Source of the DNA: CAMDHY01 sp046156265
Lineage (GTDB): Bacteria > Pseudomonadota > Alphaproteobacteria > Rhizobiales > Segnochrobactraceae
Length of the DNA stretch: 64,000 nucleotides
Direction of reading: 5' to 3'
Assembly: GCF_046156265.1 (NCBI RefSeq)
Contig: NZ_JAWDIR010000011.1
Span: 310,001-374,000, forward strand
Position 1 is the first letter of the stretch, and each line of letters opens with the position of its first letter. Of the stretch, positions 54,244 to 62,441 are shown piece by piece. The notes beneath the pieces were generated by a model. The model did not search any database. It was not told where the DNA came from and worked only from the letters and a program-made list of their open reading frames with translations. The position numbers were made by a program, and so were the translations under genes.

Positions 54244-54533
54244 CAGTCGTCCGCCTCCATCTTCACGACGGCGCCGGTCACCGGGTCGACGTCGGCCTCG
54301 AAGCGCTTGCCGTCCTTGTCGAGGGCGTAGACTTCGTAGCCGTTGTCCTCGACCTTGACCTGGCGGACGTCGTAGCCCTGCTTCGTGAAGGTCTCTTTGA
54401 CCTGCTCGACGGTCATCCACTGGTCGCGGGGCGCCGCCGGCGTATCGTCGGAAGCGAAGGCGGTGCCGGTGGAGACGGCGAGGGCGGCCAACAGAGCGGC
54501 GGCGCTGGCGGTGGCGATCAGGCGCTTGTGCAT
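54243..54533 (-). CDS. PepSY-domain periplasmic protein
   Basis: A 96-residue protein with a signal peptide (AFA-S near residue 28) and one PepSY domain: MTVEQVKETFTKQGYDVRQVKVEDNG is recognisable in its parts TVEQVKETF and GYEVYALDKDGKRFE, ending ADVDPVTGAVV. PepSY domains bind or inhibit partners in the cell envelope. AGGAGA precedes the ATG. It is co-transcribed with the cytochrome b gene and divergent from a second PepSY gene. Confidence 0.85.
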   Translation of the reverse strand: MHKRLIATASAAALLAALAVSTGTAFASDDTPAAPRDQWMTVEQVKETFTKQGYDVRQVKVEDNGYEVYALDKDGKRFEADVDPVTGAVVKMEADD

Positions 54534-54621
54534 CGGGAATCTCCTGTCTGTTCGAACGGCACCGGCCGTCCGATGCCGCAGACACTGCCCGAGCCGCCCT
54601 GACGCCCCGCTGATCACCGCC

Positions 54622-54638
54622 GTCAGCGAGTTGTCAGC
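54622..54638. promoter_or_regulatory. Tandem GTCAGC repeats, candidate response-regulator site
   Basis: GTCAGC occurs at 54622-54627 and again at 54633-54638, an 11-base period, between the two divergent PepSY genes. OmpR/PhoP-type regulators bind such phased direct repeats. The OmpR-type gene at 55011 is the obvious candidate binder. Confidence 0.45.
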
Positions 54639-54675
54639 CTCTGGCGCGCAAGAGGAGACCGAGACAGGACCGCCC

Positions 54676-55011
54676 ATGACCCGCCGCTCCGTGACCCGCC
54701 GCTTTGCCCTCGTCCTCGCGCTGCCACTCGCCCTCGTTCTCGCGGCGGGCGGCGCGGCGCGGGCCGACGACGACGGCGACCACGACCACGACGCCGCCCG
54801 CCGCGCCCTCGAGGCCGGCGATGTGCTGCCACTGGCCACCCTGCGCGACCGCGTCGCGGCCGAACTCGGTGGGCGCATCGTCGGCGTCGAGTTCGAGCGC
54901 GAGGACGGCCGCTACATCTACGAATTCAAGCTCCTGATGCCGGACGGCCGGCTCCGCGAGGTCGAACTGGACGCGCGCACCGGCGACCTCACCAGCGGCG
55001 AGGCGGACTGA
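54676..55011 (+). CDS. PepSY-domain periplasmic protein, first gene of a two-component operon
   Basis: A 111-residue protein with a signal peptide (ARA-D near residue 30), a short Asp/His-rich stretch (DDDGDHDHD) that could bind metal, and a PepSY domain (GRIVGVEFEREDGRYIYEFKLL, recognisable as GRIVGVEFE and YIYEFKLLMPDG). Its TGA overlaps the ATG of the response regulator. Together with the PepSY-cytochrome operon next door it suggests envelope sensing linked to redox. Confidence 0.85.
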   Translation: MTRRSVTRRFALVLALPLALVLAAGGAARADDDGDHDHDAARRALEAGDVLPLATLRDRVAAELGGRIVGVEFEREDGRYIYEFKLLMPDGRLREVELDARTGDLTSGEAD

Positions 55012-55676
55012 TGCGCATCCTCCTCGTCGAGGACGAGCCCCGCATCGCCGCCGATGTCACGGCCGCTCTCGCCGCCGCGGGCTTCCTCGTCGAGACGGCG
55101 ACCGACGGCGAGGACGCCTGGTTCTGCGGCGACACCGAGGACTACGACCTCGTCGTGCTCGACCTCGGCCTGCCGCACATGGACGGGCTCACGGTGCTGA
55201 AGCGCTGGCGGGCGGCCGGTCGCGCCATGCCGGTGCTGGTGCTGACGGCCCGCGGCACCTGGGCCGAGCGCGTCGAGGGCATCGACGCCGGCGCCGACGA
55301 CTACCTGCCGAAGCCGTTCCGCATGGAGGAGCTCGTCGCCCGCGCCCGCGCCCTCGTGCGCCGCGCCGCCGGCCACGGCGCGCCGGTGATCGAGGCCGGC
55401 CGGCTGCGCCTCGACGCCCGCCAGATGCGGGTGACGGCCGACGGCGTGCCGGTGCCGCTGTCGCCGCTCGAATACCGCCTCGTCGCCTACCTGATGCACC
55501 ACAAGGGCCGCGTCGTGCCGGCACCGGAACTGCTCGAGCACCTCTACGGCGACGACGACGCCCGCGAGGCGAATGCGCTGGAGGCGGTGGTGACGCGGCT
55601 CCGCCGCAAGCTCGGGGCGACCGCGATCGAGACGCGCCGCGGCTTCGGCTACCTGATTTCAGACGGCGCCCCATGA
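55011..55676 (+). CDS. OmpR-family response regulator
   Basis: A 221-residue two-domain regulator. The receiver domain has D51 as phosphoacceptor in VVLDLGLP, acidic E7/D8 and the lysine in LPKPF. A winged-helix DNA-binding domain (about 125-218) ends in ETRRGFGYLI. It overlaps the PepSY gene before it and the kinase after it. Resembles the QseB/PhoP group. It probably controls the divergent PepSY promoters through repeats at 54622-54638. Confidence 0.93.
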   Translation: MRILLVEDEPRIAADVTAALAAAGFLVETATDGEDAWFCGDTEDYDLVVLDLGLPHMDGLTVLKRWRAAGRAMPVLVLTARGTWAERVEGIDAGADDYLPKPFRMEELVARARALVRRAAGHGAPVIEAGRLRLDARQMRVTADGVPVPLSPLEYRLVAYLMHHKGRVVPAPELLEHLYGDDDAREANALEAVVTRLRRKLGATAIETRRGFGYLISDGAP

Positions 55677-57142
55677 CGGCGGGACGCCAGCGCCAGGGCT
55701 CGCTCCGCCTCCGGCTGCTCGTCGCCGGCGCGCTGTCGATCCTCGTCGCGCTGGCGCTCTCGGCGTTCGGGCTGACGCTCCTGTTCGAACGCCATGTGGA
55801 GCGCCGCGTCGCCGTCGAGCTCGCCGTCTATCTCGACCAGATCACCGCGGGCCTCGACCGCGGCCCGACCGGGGCGCTCGTGCTGACGCGATCGCCGGCC
55901 GATCCGCGCTTCGACGCGCCGCTCTCCGGTCTCTACTGGCAGGCCGGTGTCGGCGACGAGCGGCTGCGCTCCCGCTCTCTGTGGGACGAGACCCTGGCGC
56001 TGCCCCCGGACATCCTCGCCGACGGCGCGGTGCACGAGCACCGCGTCGCCGGCCCGGACGGCACCGTGCTCCTGGCGCTCGAGCGCAGCGTCACGCTGCC
56101 GGCCCGGCTCGGCGGCGGGGCCCTGCGCGCCGTCGTTGCCATCGACGCCGCCGACATCACCGCGGCGACGCGCGCCTTCGCCGTCGATCTCCTGCCCTAT
56201 CTCGCCCTCCTCGCGCTGGTGCTGATCGCGTCGGCGGCTGTGCAGGTGACGGTGGGCCTCCGCCCGCTCGCTGTCGTGCGGGCGCGCCTCGCCGGCATCC
56301 AGGCCGGCACGGAGCGGCGGATGGGCGATGCCTTCCCCGACGAGATCCGTCCGCTCGCCGCCGAGGTCGACGCCCTGATCGCCGCGCGCGAGGCGCAGGT
56401 CGAGCGCGCCCGCGCCCGCGCCGCCGACCTCGCCCACGGCCTGAAGACGCCGCTGCAGGTGCTGTCCGGCGACGTCGCCCGTCTGAGGGAGCGCGGCGAG
56501 GGGGCGATCGCCGCCGACATCGAGCAGGTGGCGGCGGCGATGCGGCGCCACGTCGACCGCGAGCTCGCCCGCGCCCGCCTCGCCGCCGGCGGTGGCGACG
56601 CGAGCGCCGACGTCGCGGCGGTGGTGGACGCCGTCCTCGCGGTCGTCGTCCGCACCCCGTCCGGCGCGGCGCTGGCGTGGACCACCGACATCCCGGAGGG
56701 CTCCATCGCCCGCATCGATCCTGACGACCTGGCCGAGGCGGTCGGCAACCTCGTCGAGAACGCCGCGCGCCACGCCACGAGCCGCGTCGCCGTGACCTGC
56801 CGGGTGGCGGGTGAGTGTCTCGTCCTCGCGGTCGCCGACGACGGTCCCGGCATCGCGACCGACCGCATCGAGACCGCGCTCGCCCGCGGCGGGCGCCTCG
56901 ACGCCGGCGGCGACGGCGCCGGCCTCGGGCTCGCGATCGTCGGCGACATCGCCGAAGCGTGGGGCGGACGGCTGTCGCTTGCCGACGCCGCGCCGGACAC
57001 TGTCACGGGGGGAAGCGCGGCTGCGACCGCGGGCGGAATCGCGGCTGCGAACGCTGAGGGCGAAAGCGTCCCGCGGGGCACGACGGCAACGCTCACGCTG
57101 CCGCGCGCCTCGCCAGTGACGCAGCGCGGCGAGGCGCCTTGA
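55673..57142 (+). CDS. Sensor histidine kinase (PhoQ/QseC-like)
   Basis: A 489-residue inner-membrane kinase. Two membrane helices (about 16-36 and 180-200) flank a periplasmic sensor domain. A HAMP-like segment precedes the phosphoacceptor H255 in LAHGLKTPL, and the ATPase domain has LVENAARHA, DDGPGI and GAGLGLAIV. An unusual Gly/Ala-rich insertion of about 30 residues lies between the last core strands near the C terminus. Start overlaps the regulator stop (ATGA). Confidence 0.92.
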   Translation: MTAGRQRQGSLRLRLLVAGALSILVALALSAFGLTLLFERHVERRVAVELAVYLDQITAGLDRGPTGALVLTRSPADPRFDAPLSGLYWQAGVGDERLRSRSLWDETLALPPDILADGAVHEHRVAGPDGTVLLALERSVTLPARLGGGALRAVVAIDAADITAATRAFAVDLLPYLALLALVLIASAAVQVTVGLRPLAVVRARLAGIQAGTERRMGDAFPDEIRPLAAEVDALIAAREAQVERARARAADLAHGLKTPLQVLSGDVARLRERGEGAIAADIEQVAAAMRRHVDRELARARLAAGGGDASADVAAVVDAVLAVVVRTPSGAALAWTTDIPEGSIARIDPDDLAEAVGNLVENAARHATSRVAVTCRVAGECLVLAVADDGPGIATDRIETALARGGRLDAGGDGAGLGLAIVGDIAEAWGGRLSLADAAPDTVTGGSAAATAGGIAAANAEGESVPRGTTATLTLPRASPVTQRGEAP

Positions 57143-57183
57143 CACCGTCGCCGGCGCCTCCGTATATGCCGCCTGCCGACCGG

Positions 57184-57260
57184 GGCGGAGTAGCTCAGCT
57201 GGTTAGAGCAGCGGAATCATAATCCGCGTGTCGGGGGTTCGAGTCCCTCCTCCGCTACCA
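57184..57260 (+). tRNA. tRNA-Met(CAT), probably elongator
   Basis: A 77-nt cloverleaf: acceptor GGCGGAG with CTCCGCT, D arm GCTC...GAGC, anticodon stem GCGGA/TCCGC with loop ATCATAA (anticodon CAT), T loop TTCGAGT, and encoded CCA. It is not an initiator, lacking the initiator-type G-C run in the anticodon stem. An Ile(CAT) tRNA with lysidine cannot be fully excluded, but the whole sequence resembles rhizobial elongator tRNA-Met. Confidence 0.92.
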
Positions 57261-57303
57261 CCCCTCGCATCTGCCATCCGCATCAGAAGACGCCGGCGCC
57301 CCC

Positions 57304-57522
57304 TCAGCCGGCGCCTTCGTCGAGCGTGAAGCCGACCTTCAGCTTCACCTGGTAGTGATGGACGCGACCGTCCTCGATGTGGCCGCGCACCTCGCTCACC
57401 TCGAACCAGCGCAGGTTGCGCAACGTCTTGGCCGCGCGCTCGACGGCGTTTTCGATCGCCGCCTCGATGCCGTCCGTCGACGAACCGACGAGTTCGACGA
57501 TCTTGTAGACGTGCTCGCTCAT
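57304..57522 (-). CDS. Dodecin-family flavin-binding protein
   Basis: A 72-residue protein with the dodecin fold signature: VYKIVELVGSSTDGIEAAIENAV begins at residue 5 (seen as KIVELVGSS and AIENAVERA), followed by LRWFEVSEVRGHIEDG. Dodecins form hollow dodecamers that bind and store flavins. ATG 57522 has GGGAGAG upstream and gives the standard length. Confidence 0.92.
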   Translation of the reverse strand: MSEHVYKIVELVGSSTDGIEAAIENAVERAAKTLRNLRWFEVSEVRGHIEDGRVHHYQVKLKVGFTLDEGAG

Positions 57523-57896
57523 GGTGCTCTCCCTCTCAGGGCGCCGTCCGACGTGACGGTCCGAAGCGGACAACGCCGCGGGCGCCGCCGCGTTCATCCT
57601 ACGCCATCGGCCGACCGCTCACGGCGGCGCGTGACGGCGTGCCGACGAGCCGCCCCACTGTCGTCAGATCGCATCGCGGCGGCCGGGCCGCGGGGCCTTC
57701 CGATTCAGCGTTTGCACGGTGAGGCGAATGCGGCCACGCTGGTCGGCGTTACCCGTGGTTCCCGGGGGCGGTCGCAGGGCCGCGCCAGGGCCGCTTCGCC
57801 GAGGACGAAGCGGTGCTGCCACGGTCAAAAGGCCGTCCGACAAGAGCCAGCGAGAATACGGAGGGGACGAAGCGTCCCTTCGCGCGTTCTGACATC

Positions 57897-57921
57897 GCCG
57901 CCGGTCGCGCCGACCGGCGGC
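57897..57921 (+). other. Leader hairpin upstream of the transglutaminase-like gene
   Basis: GCCGCCGGTC (57897-57906) and GACCGGCGGC (57912-57921) form a perfect 10-bp stem 20 bases before the GGAGG ribosome site at about 57942. A smaller GGGACG-AAG-CGTCCC hairpin lies near 57864. The whole gap 57523-57951 shows no gene. Confidence 0.4.
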
Positions 57922-57951
57922 TCCGATCCTCCCCGGCGCCCCGGAGGCACG

Positions 57952-58761
57952 ATGCGCATTCTTGTCGGCTGCGAGATGACCTACGAGTTCAGCCAGCCCA
58001 CCCCGCTCATCGCGGTCCTCAACGTGCACCCCTCGCGCGTCTCCGACCTCGAGCGGCCCGACTACCTGCTGACCGATCCGGCCGTCCCGGTGCAGGGCTA
58101 TCGCGACGGCTTCGGCAACTGGTGCAACCGCCTCACCGCGCCCGCCGGCCGCTTCACGCTGCGCACCAACACCGTCGTCCGCGACGCCGGAAACTGGGAT
58201 CCGGTGACGCCGGGCGCGCGGGAGACCCCGATCGACCAGCTGCCGTCGGATGCGCTGGAGTTCCTGCTCGGCAGCCGCTACTGCGAGACCGACAAGCTTT
58301 CCAACACCGCCTGGAACCTGTTCCAGAACACGCCGCCGGGCTGGGCCCGCGTGCAGGCGATCTGCGACTTCGTGCACAACCACATCACCTTCGGCTACCA
58401 GTTCTCGCGCCCGACCCGCACGGCCGCCGAGGCCTTCGAGGAGCGCCAGGGCGTCTGCCGGGACTACGCGCACCTGGCGCTGACCTTCTGCCGCTGCATG
58501 AACATCCCGGCCCGCTACTGCACCGGCTACGTCAGCGACATCGGCCTGCCGCCGCCCTATGCGACGCAGGACTTCGCCGCTTGGATCGAGGTCTTCCTCG
58601 ACGGCGCCTGGCACATGTTCGACCCGCGCAACCATTCCCCGCGCAAGGGACGCATCCTGATCGCCCGCGGTCGCGACGCCACCGACGTCCCGCTGACGCT
58701 GACCTTCGGTATCTCGACCCTCGTCAACATCACCGTGACGACGGAGGAGGCGCCGGACTAG
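57952..58761 (+). CDS. Transglutaminase-like protein (cysteine-protease fold)
   Basis: A 269-residue protein of the bacterial transglutaminase-like superfamily. The N-terminal beta domain starts ILVGCEMTYEFSQPTP, and the catalytic cysteine is C169 in GVCRDYAHLA. The usual HAW histidine position reads A209-A210-W211 (QDFAAWIEVF), so it is not histidine; D224 in MFDPRN is the third member. Rhizobial relatives with DFSAW here suggest a subfamily trait. Possibly a peptidase or an inactive scaffold. GGAGG precedes the ATG. Confidence 0.85.
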   Translation: MRILVGCEMTYEFSQPTPLIAVLNVHPSRVSDLERPDYLLTDPAVPVQGYRDGFGNWCNRLTAPAGRFTLRTNTVVRDAGNWDPVTPGARETPIDQLPSDALEFLLGSRYCETDKLSNTAWNLFQNTPPGWARVQAICDFVHNHITFGYQFSRPTRTAAEAFEERQGVCRDYAHLALTFCRCMNIPARYCTGYVSDIGLPPPYATQDFAAWIEVFLDGAWHMFDPRNHSPRKGRILIARGRDATDVPLTLTFGISTLVNITVTTEEAPD

Positions 58762-58923
58762 GACGCCGGGCGGCGCCGTACGGAGCACCCGCTCCGTCGC
58801 CTTCGGTCGCCAAAGTCGACGCGTTGGGCGCCGGTCTGGACAGCGCGGCCCCCCGCGCTATCCTCCCGCCCTGCAAACGATTGCGCGCCGCATTGCACGG
58901 CGCCAGCAGGGATGGGGGCCGCC

Positions 58924-60516
58924 ATGAGCGTCGAAGCCGATGTCGTCGTCGCCGGAGCCGGCCACAACAGCCTGATCACCGCCGCCTATCTCGCGATGGC
59001 GGGGCGCCGCGTCGTCGTCGTCGATGCGCGCCCGGTCGCCGGCGGCGGGGCGGTGAGCGAAGAGCTGCTGTTGCCCGGCTACCGCATCGATACCTGCTCG
59101 ACAGGCCACACGCTGATGATGGGCAACCCCGTCATCGCCGACGACGAACTCGGCCTGATCGCCGAGTTCGGCCTCGACTACATCGATCCCGATCCCGTCG
59201 GCCACGTCCGCTTCCCGGACGGGGAGGGCTTCACGATGTGGCTCGACGTCGACCGGACGGAGGCCGAGTTCGCCCGCTTTTCGCAGAAGGACGCCGCCGC
59301 CTACCGCAAGCTGCTCAAGGACTGGGACGAGGTGAAGGGCGCCTTCTCGGCCGCGACCTTCAACCCCGTCGGCGGCGAGAGCCTCGACCAGCGCCTGCTG
59401 GCCACGCCACAGGGGAAGATCTGGCTGCGCCGCAAGGCGCTCAGCGCCTGGGACGTGGTCCGCCACACCTTCGAGAGCCGGCACGTGCGCGCCTTCGTGA
59501 TGTGGCAGGCGTTCCAGACGATGGTCTCGCTCGACCAGCCGAGCTCCGGCGCGATGGCCTATTCCGTCATCGCCGGCCGCCAGCGCCGCAGCTGGACGAT
59601 GCCGCGCGGCGGCTCGGGCAAGCTCACCGATGCGCTGGTGAAGCGCATCGAGACGCTCGGCGGCACCGTCGTCACCAATGCGCGTGTCGTCCGCCTGATC
59701 GTCGAGGATGGCCGCTGCGCCGGCTTCGTCACGGAGGACGGCGAGGAATATCGCGGCCGTGAGGCCGTCGTCTCGACGATCCACGTCAAGCACCTCGTCG
59801 AGATGGCGCCGGAGACGTGCTGGGACGAGGCCTTCCGCTACGGCGTCGAGACCTTCGATCCCGGCATCTCCGCCTTCGCGCTCCACCTCTGCACCACCGA
59901 GGCGCCGCTGTTCTCGGGCGTCGGCGAGCCGCGCTCGGCGGTGTCGGCCGGCATCGCGGCCTGGCCGGAGGACCTCGTCAAGCTGTCGCGCCAGATCCGC
60001 GACCGCGAGCCGACGCCCGAGGCGCCCTGGATGATGATCGCCACGCCGACCCTCGCCGACCCTTCGCGCGCCCCGGCGGGACGTCACACCGTGAAGATCG
60101 TCGCCGCCTGCAGCGCGGTGGCGCCCGGCGGCTGGGCCGCAGCGAAGGAGGGCTACGCGGCCATGCTCGTCGAGCGGCTCAGGCAGGCGGCGCCGAACAT
60201 GACGCCCGACACCATCCTTGCACAGCTCGCCAAGAGCCCCGAGGACATCGAGGCGGCGAACGCCCACATGATCGACGGCACCTTCCACGGCGGTGACCGC
60301 GGCTTCGCCTTTGCCGGACCGCTCCGGCCGGCGCCGGGCTGGGCGCAGCACCGCATGCCGATTCCCGGCCTCTACCAGACCGGCGGCACGACTCACCCCG
60401 GCGGCTCGATCACCGGCGCCCCCGGCCGCAACGCCGCGAAGATCCTGCTCTCGGACCTCGGCACCTCGCTGGAAGCCGTCGTGGCGGCGCACAAGTCCAG
60501 GATGCGGGCGGCGTGA
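58924..60516 (+). CDS. FAD-dependent oxidoreductase (phytoene-desaturase-like/amine oxidase superfamily)
   Basis: A 530-residue flavoprotein with an N-terminal FAD-binding Rossmann fold (VVVAGAGHNSLITAAYL, about 7-23) and a glycine-rich second element. The C-terminal FAD contact is YQTGGTTHPGGSITGAPGRN. It resembles the CrtI/PYROXD2-like group; no carotenoid genes are adjacent, so carotenoid desaturation is unlikely. ATG 58924 is chosen; an ATG at 58912 adds four residues. Single gene. Confidence 0.85.
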   Translation: MSVEADVVVAGAGHNSLITAAYLAMAGRRVVVVDARPVAGGGAVSEELLLPGYRIDTCSTGHTLMMGNPVIADDELGLIAEFGLDYIDPDPVGHVRFPDGEGFTMWLDVDRTEAEFARFSQKDAAAYRKLLKDWDEVKGAFSAATFNPVGGESLDQRLLATPQGKIWLRRKALSAWDVVRHTFESRHVRAFVMWQAFQTMVSLDQPSSGAMAYSVIAGRQRRSWTMPRGGSGKLTDALVKRIETLGGTVVTNARVVRLIVEDGRCAGFVTEDGEEYRGREAVVSTIHVKHLVEMAPETCWDEAFRYGVETFDPGISAFALHLCTTEAPLFSGVGEPRSAVSAGIAAWPEDLVKLSRQIRDREPTPEAPWMMIATPTLADPSRAPAGRHTVKIVAACSAVAPGGWAAAKEGYAAMLVERLRQAAPNMTPDTILAQLAKSPEDIEAANAHMIDGTFHGGDRGFAFAGPLRPAPGWAQHRMPIPGLYQTGGTTHPGGSITGAPGRNAAKILLSDLGTSLEAVVAAHKSRMRAA

Positions 60517-60655
60517 AAGGGGCCGTTGCGACAGCGCGTTCGGGTGGCCCGCCACGCCATCTTCGGTCGCGTCGCGCAGGAGTGTTGCGTTCCGGGCGGG
60601 CAGTCCTTATAGGAGCCACGTCCGCGCACGGCCGCCGCGCCGCTGCCACCGGATC

Positions 60656-60731
<76 letters not shown>

Positions 60732-60753
60732 AATCTCCAAATCTTTCCAAGGG

Positions 60754-60816
60754 GTTAGCGTGGGCCATCTTCGCGCCGCCCCACCGAGCCCGAGCGCCGG
60801 CTAACGCTGGGCTAAC
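60754..60816. repeat. Repeated GCTAAC motifs just downstream of tRNA-Lys
   Basis: GTTAGC (60754-60759) is followed by GCTAAC at 60800-60805 and 60811-60816, the latter two 11 bases apart. Such phased short repeats beside a tRNA 3' end resemble arm-type recombinase sites, but no integrase is in the window. Confidence 0.35.
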
Positions 60817-60845
60817 ATTTTCGTGATCGGCGGCAGATGGTGAAA

Positions 60846-60867
60846 GGGCGGCCCTCGCGGACCGCCC
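60846..60867. terminator. Hairpin terminator at the end of the small-gene operon
   Basis: GGGCGG (60846-60851) pairs with CCGCCC (60862-60867), with a mismatch then two more pairs inside. On the minus strand it is followed by CTTTCA, and it lies 23 bases beyond the last small gene. Confidence 0.55.
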
Positions 60868-60889
60868 TCCCCTTCGCGTCTCTCCGATC

Positions 60890-61033
60890 TCACTGCCGAC
60901 GAGGCAGCACCCACGTTGCGAGCGTAATCAGCTTGCGGGCGAGCCACATGCGGATCGTCTCGCCAGCCGCCCGGCGAAGCTGCCGCCAGCCGTCGCGGCG
61001 CCGCGGGCGCACCGTGGGGACGCTAACCGGCAT
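60890..61033 (-). CDS. Small Arg-rich hypothetical protein (47 aa)
   Basis: A 47-residue basic peptide with a central DGWRQLRRAAGE and a C-terminal amphipathic segment (MWLARKLITLATWVLP). Its start overlaps the end of the preceding gene by 11 bases, and a terminator follows, which fits a fourth operon gene. The ribosome site is weak and no homologue is known to me. Confidence 0.4.
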   Translation of the reverse strand: MPVSVPTVRPRRRDGWRQLRRAAGETIRMWLARKLITLATWVLPRRQ

Positions 61034-61280
61034 TGCGCGGCACCACGCGGTCGCACGCCGCCCGCTGCCGTTGATCGGCGTTAAGCCGCTCCTCGGCGCG
61101 ACGGACGAGGTCGAGGGCCCATAGGTTCGCGAGCATGACGGCGGTGACCTGCTCGGCGTCGAGCGGGTCACCGTCTCCCATGGCCATGTTGATGAGCACG
61201 AGGAGGTCGCGCGCCTCGGCCATGAGGTCTTCGGCCCTGTAGCTGTCGTGTAGCGCCACCTCGGGGATCTGGCCTCTCAT
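61023..61280 (-). CDS. Hypothetical island protein (85 aa)
   Basis: An 85-residue acidic helical protein, for example YRAEDLMAEARDLLVLINM, with ANLWALDLVRRAEERLNAD in the second half. Its ATG overlaps the stop of the previous gene (ATGA). It resembles small helical proteins common in rhizobial prophage-like islands. Function unknown. Confidence 0.6.
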   Translation of the reverse strand: MRGQIPEVALHDSYRAEDLMAEARDLLVLINMAMGDGDPLDAEQVTAVMLANLWALDLVRRAEERLNADQRQRAACDRVVPRNAG

Positions 61281-61537
61281 GCCGCCCTCCTATGGCCGGG
61301 GCCGTACTCTTGGCCGCCGTGTTCGTCGGTGCCGTGATCGTCCTCGTCCTCGCGATCGTCGCCGCCGATAGACGGCTCAATGTCGCTGTCGCCGTCGACG
61401 TCGTCGAGGAAGGCGATCAAGCCCTCGATCGTGTTCTCGATCAGGGGCCGCATCGACGGCCGGTAGGACGCGAGGGTGGGGATGGGACAGAGCGTCCGCG
61501 GCCGAATCGCCGGCAGGATGCCGAACGAGGCGTTCAT
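61277..61537 (-). CDS. Hypothetical island protein (86 aa), acidic
   Basis: An 86-residue protein with RPLIENTIEGLIAFLDDVDGDSDIEP split here as LIENTIEGLIAFLD and DGDSDIEP, a pattern seen in small phage- or island-encoded proteins of Alphaproteobacteria. The C terminus is very acidic (DDREDEDDHG). ATG 61537 overlaps the stop of the Tat-signal gene. Function unknown. Confidence 0.62.
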   Translation of the reverse strand: MNASFGILPAIRPRTLCPIPTLASYRPSMRPLIENTIEGLIAFLDDVDGDSDIEPSIGGDDREDEDDHGTDEHGGQEYGPGHRRAA

Positions 61538-62067
61538 GCGCCGCCCTCGCCCACGAGGGCGGCCACGTTGGCGTGGAAAGCCCCGATGCGCTCGCGACAC
61601 CACTCGTCTTCAGGGTCCACGAACACGAGGCGGGGTTCGGTGCCGATCTCGATCAACATTGCGTCGAGCTTCGCGGCGAGGCCCGCCGCAGTCGTCGCAG
61701 CGATCGCTCCCATCGCCGTGGTGACAACATCAACGGCTTCGCCGGCGCGGTTGTTCGCCTCGCCGAGCTGTTCCACGCCACAGAGCCGTCGCAGTTCGAA
61801 CAGCTTGTTGACGTTCGCGACCTTGGACACGGAACAGCCCTGCTCGGCCAGCCATTCGACGAAGGCGTGCTCGGCGCGGTGCCAGTTGTCGGCCGCCTTG
61901 CCATAGGCGAGTGCCAGCGGCCGGAGCTCGGCGTGCAACCGAAGCAGTTCGGCGTCGTCGCCCGGCGCCGCGAGCGCTGGCAATGCCGCGAGGGGGGCGG
62001 CTGCAGCCGCCATGCCGACGAGGAACGTGCGGCGGGATGTGGTAGTCGTCTCGATAGCCGTGGGCAT
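61534..62067 (-). CDS. Tat-signal hypothetical protein (177 aa)
   Basis: A 177-residue protein with a Tat signal (SRRTFLVGMAAAAAPLAALP, residues 11-30) and a mature helical part rich in Ala, Leu and Glu (LLRLHAELRPLALAYGKA, CSVSKVANVNKLFELRRL). AGGAAG lies eight bases before the ATG. It is the first of four overlapping small genes and is divergent from a ribbon-helix-helix gene. Such Tat-signal proteins without known domains occur in rhizobial islands. Export seems probable but is odd for a phage-like operon. Confidence 0.65.
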   Translation of the reverse strand: MPTAIETTTTSRRTFLVGMAAAAAPLAALPALAAPGDDAELLRLHAELRPLALAYGKAADNWHRAEHAFVEWLAEQGCSVSKVANVNKLFELRRLCGVEQLGEANNRAGEAVDVVTTAMGAIAATTAAGLAAKLDAMLIEIGTEPRLVFVDPEDEWCRERIGAFHANVAALVGEGGA

Positions 62068-62133
62068 GGGATGCTTCCTAGCCTGGGGTTAGGGCCGCGC
62101 AGGGTGTTCGCGCATCTTGCCGGCCCGCGCTTA

Positions 62134-62147
62134 TTGGCTTAGCCTAA
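62134..62147. promoter_or_regulatory. Palindrome in the divergent island promoter
   Basis: GGCTNAGCC (62136-62144) within TTGGCTTAGCCTAA is a short palindrome just before the ribbon-helix-helix gene. A related GGCTAAACC follows inside the gene. It could be the autoregulatory site of that protein. Confidence 0.35.
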
Positions 62148-62148
62148 A

Positions 62149-62397
62149 ATGATGACTGAGACAATATCGGCTAAACCGAAAAAGCGCGGCCGCCCGGCAA
62201 CGGGCCGCGATCCAATGGTCGGCTTCCGGTCGCCGCCGGAGGTCACAGCGGCCCTCGACGCGGCCGCTGCCGCCCAGCCGGATCTTCCCAGCCGGTCGGA
62301 GATGATCCGGCGGATCGTGGTCGAGTGGCTTCGAGGTCGCGGCTACCTCCAAAAGGGAGGCGTGCTCCCTAAAGGGAAAGCAGAAGGCGAAGACTGA
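62149..62397 (+). CDS. Ribbon-helix-helix-like DNA-binding protein
   Basis: An 82-residue protein. An AT-hook-like basic start (KPKKRGRPATGRDP, residues 9-22) precedes a RHH fold (MVGFRSPPEVTAALDAA then PSRSEMIRRIVVEWL). Such proteins act as small repressors or antitoxins in islands. There is no toxin beside it. It is divergent from the Tat-signal operon, with a palindrome between. An alternative ATG follows directly at 62152. Confidence 0.72.
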   Translation: MMTETISAKPKKRGRPATGRDPMVGFRSPPEVTAALDAAAAAQPDLPSRSEMIRRIVVEWLRGRGYLQKGGVLPKGKAEGED

Positions 62398-62441
62398 CAG
62401 GCGCGTTCCGTTGTGCCACCCTCAAGCGAGGGGAGGCACCG

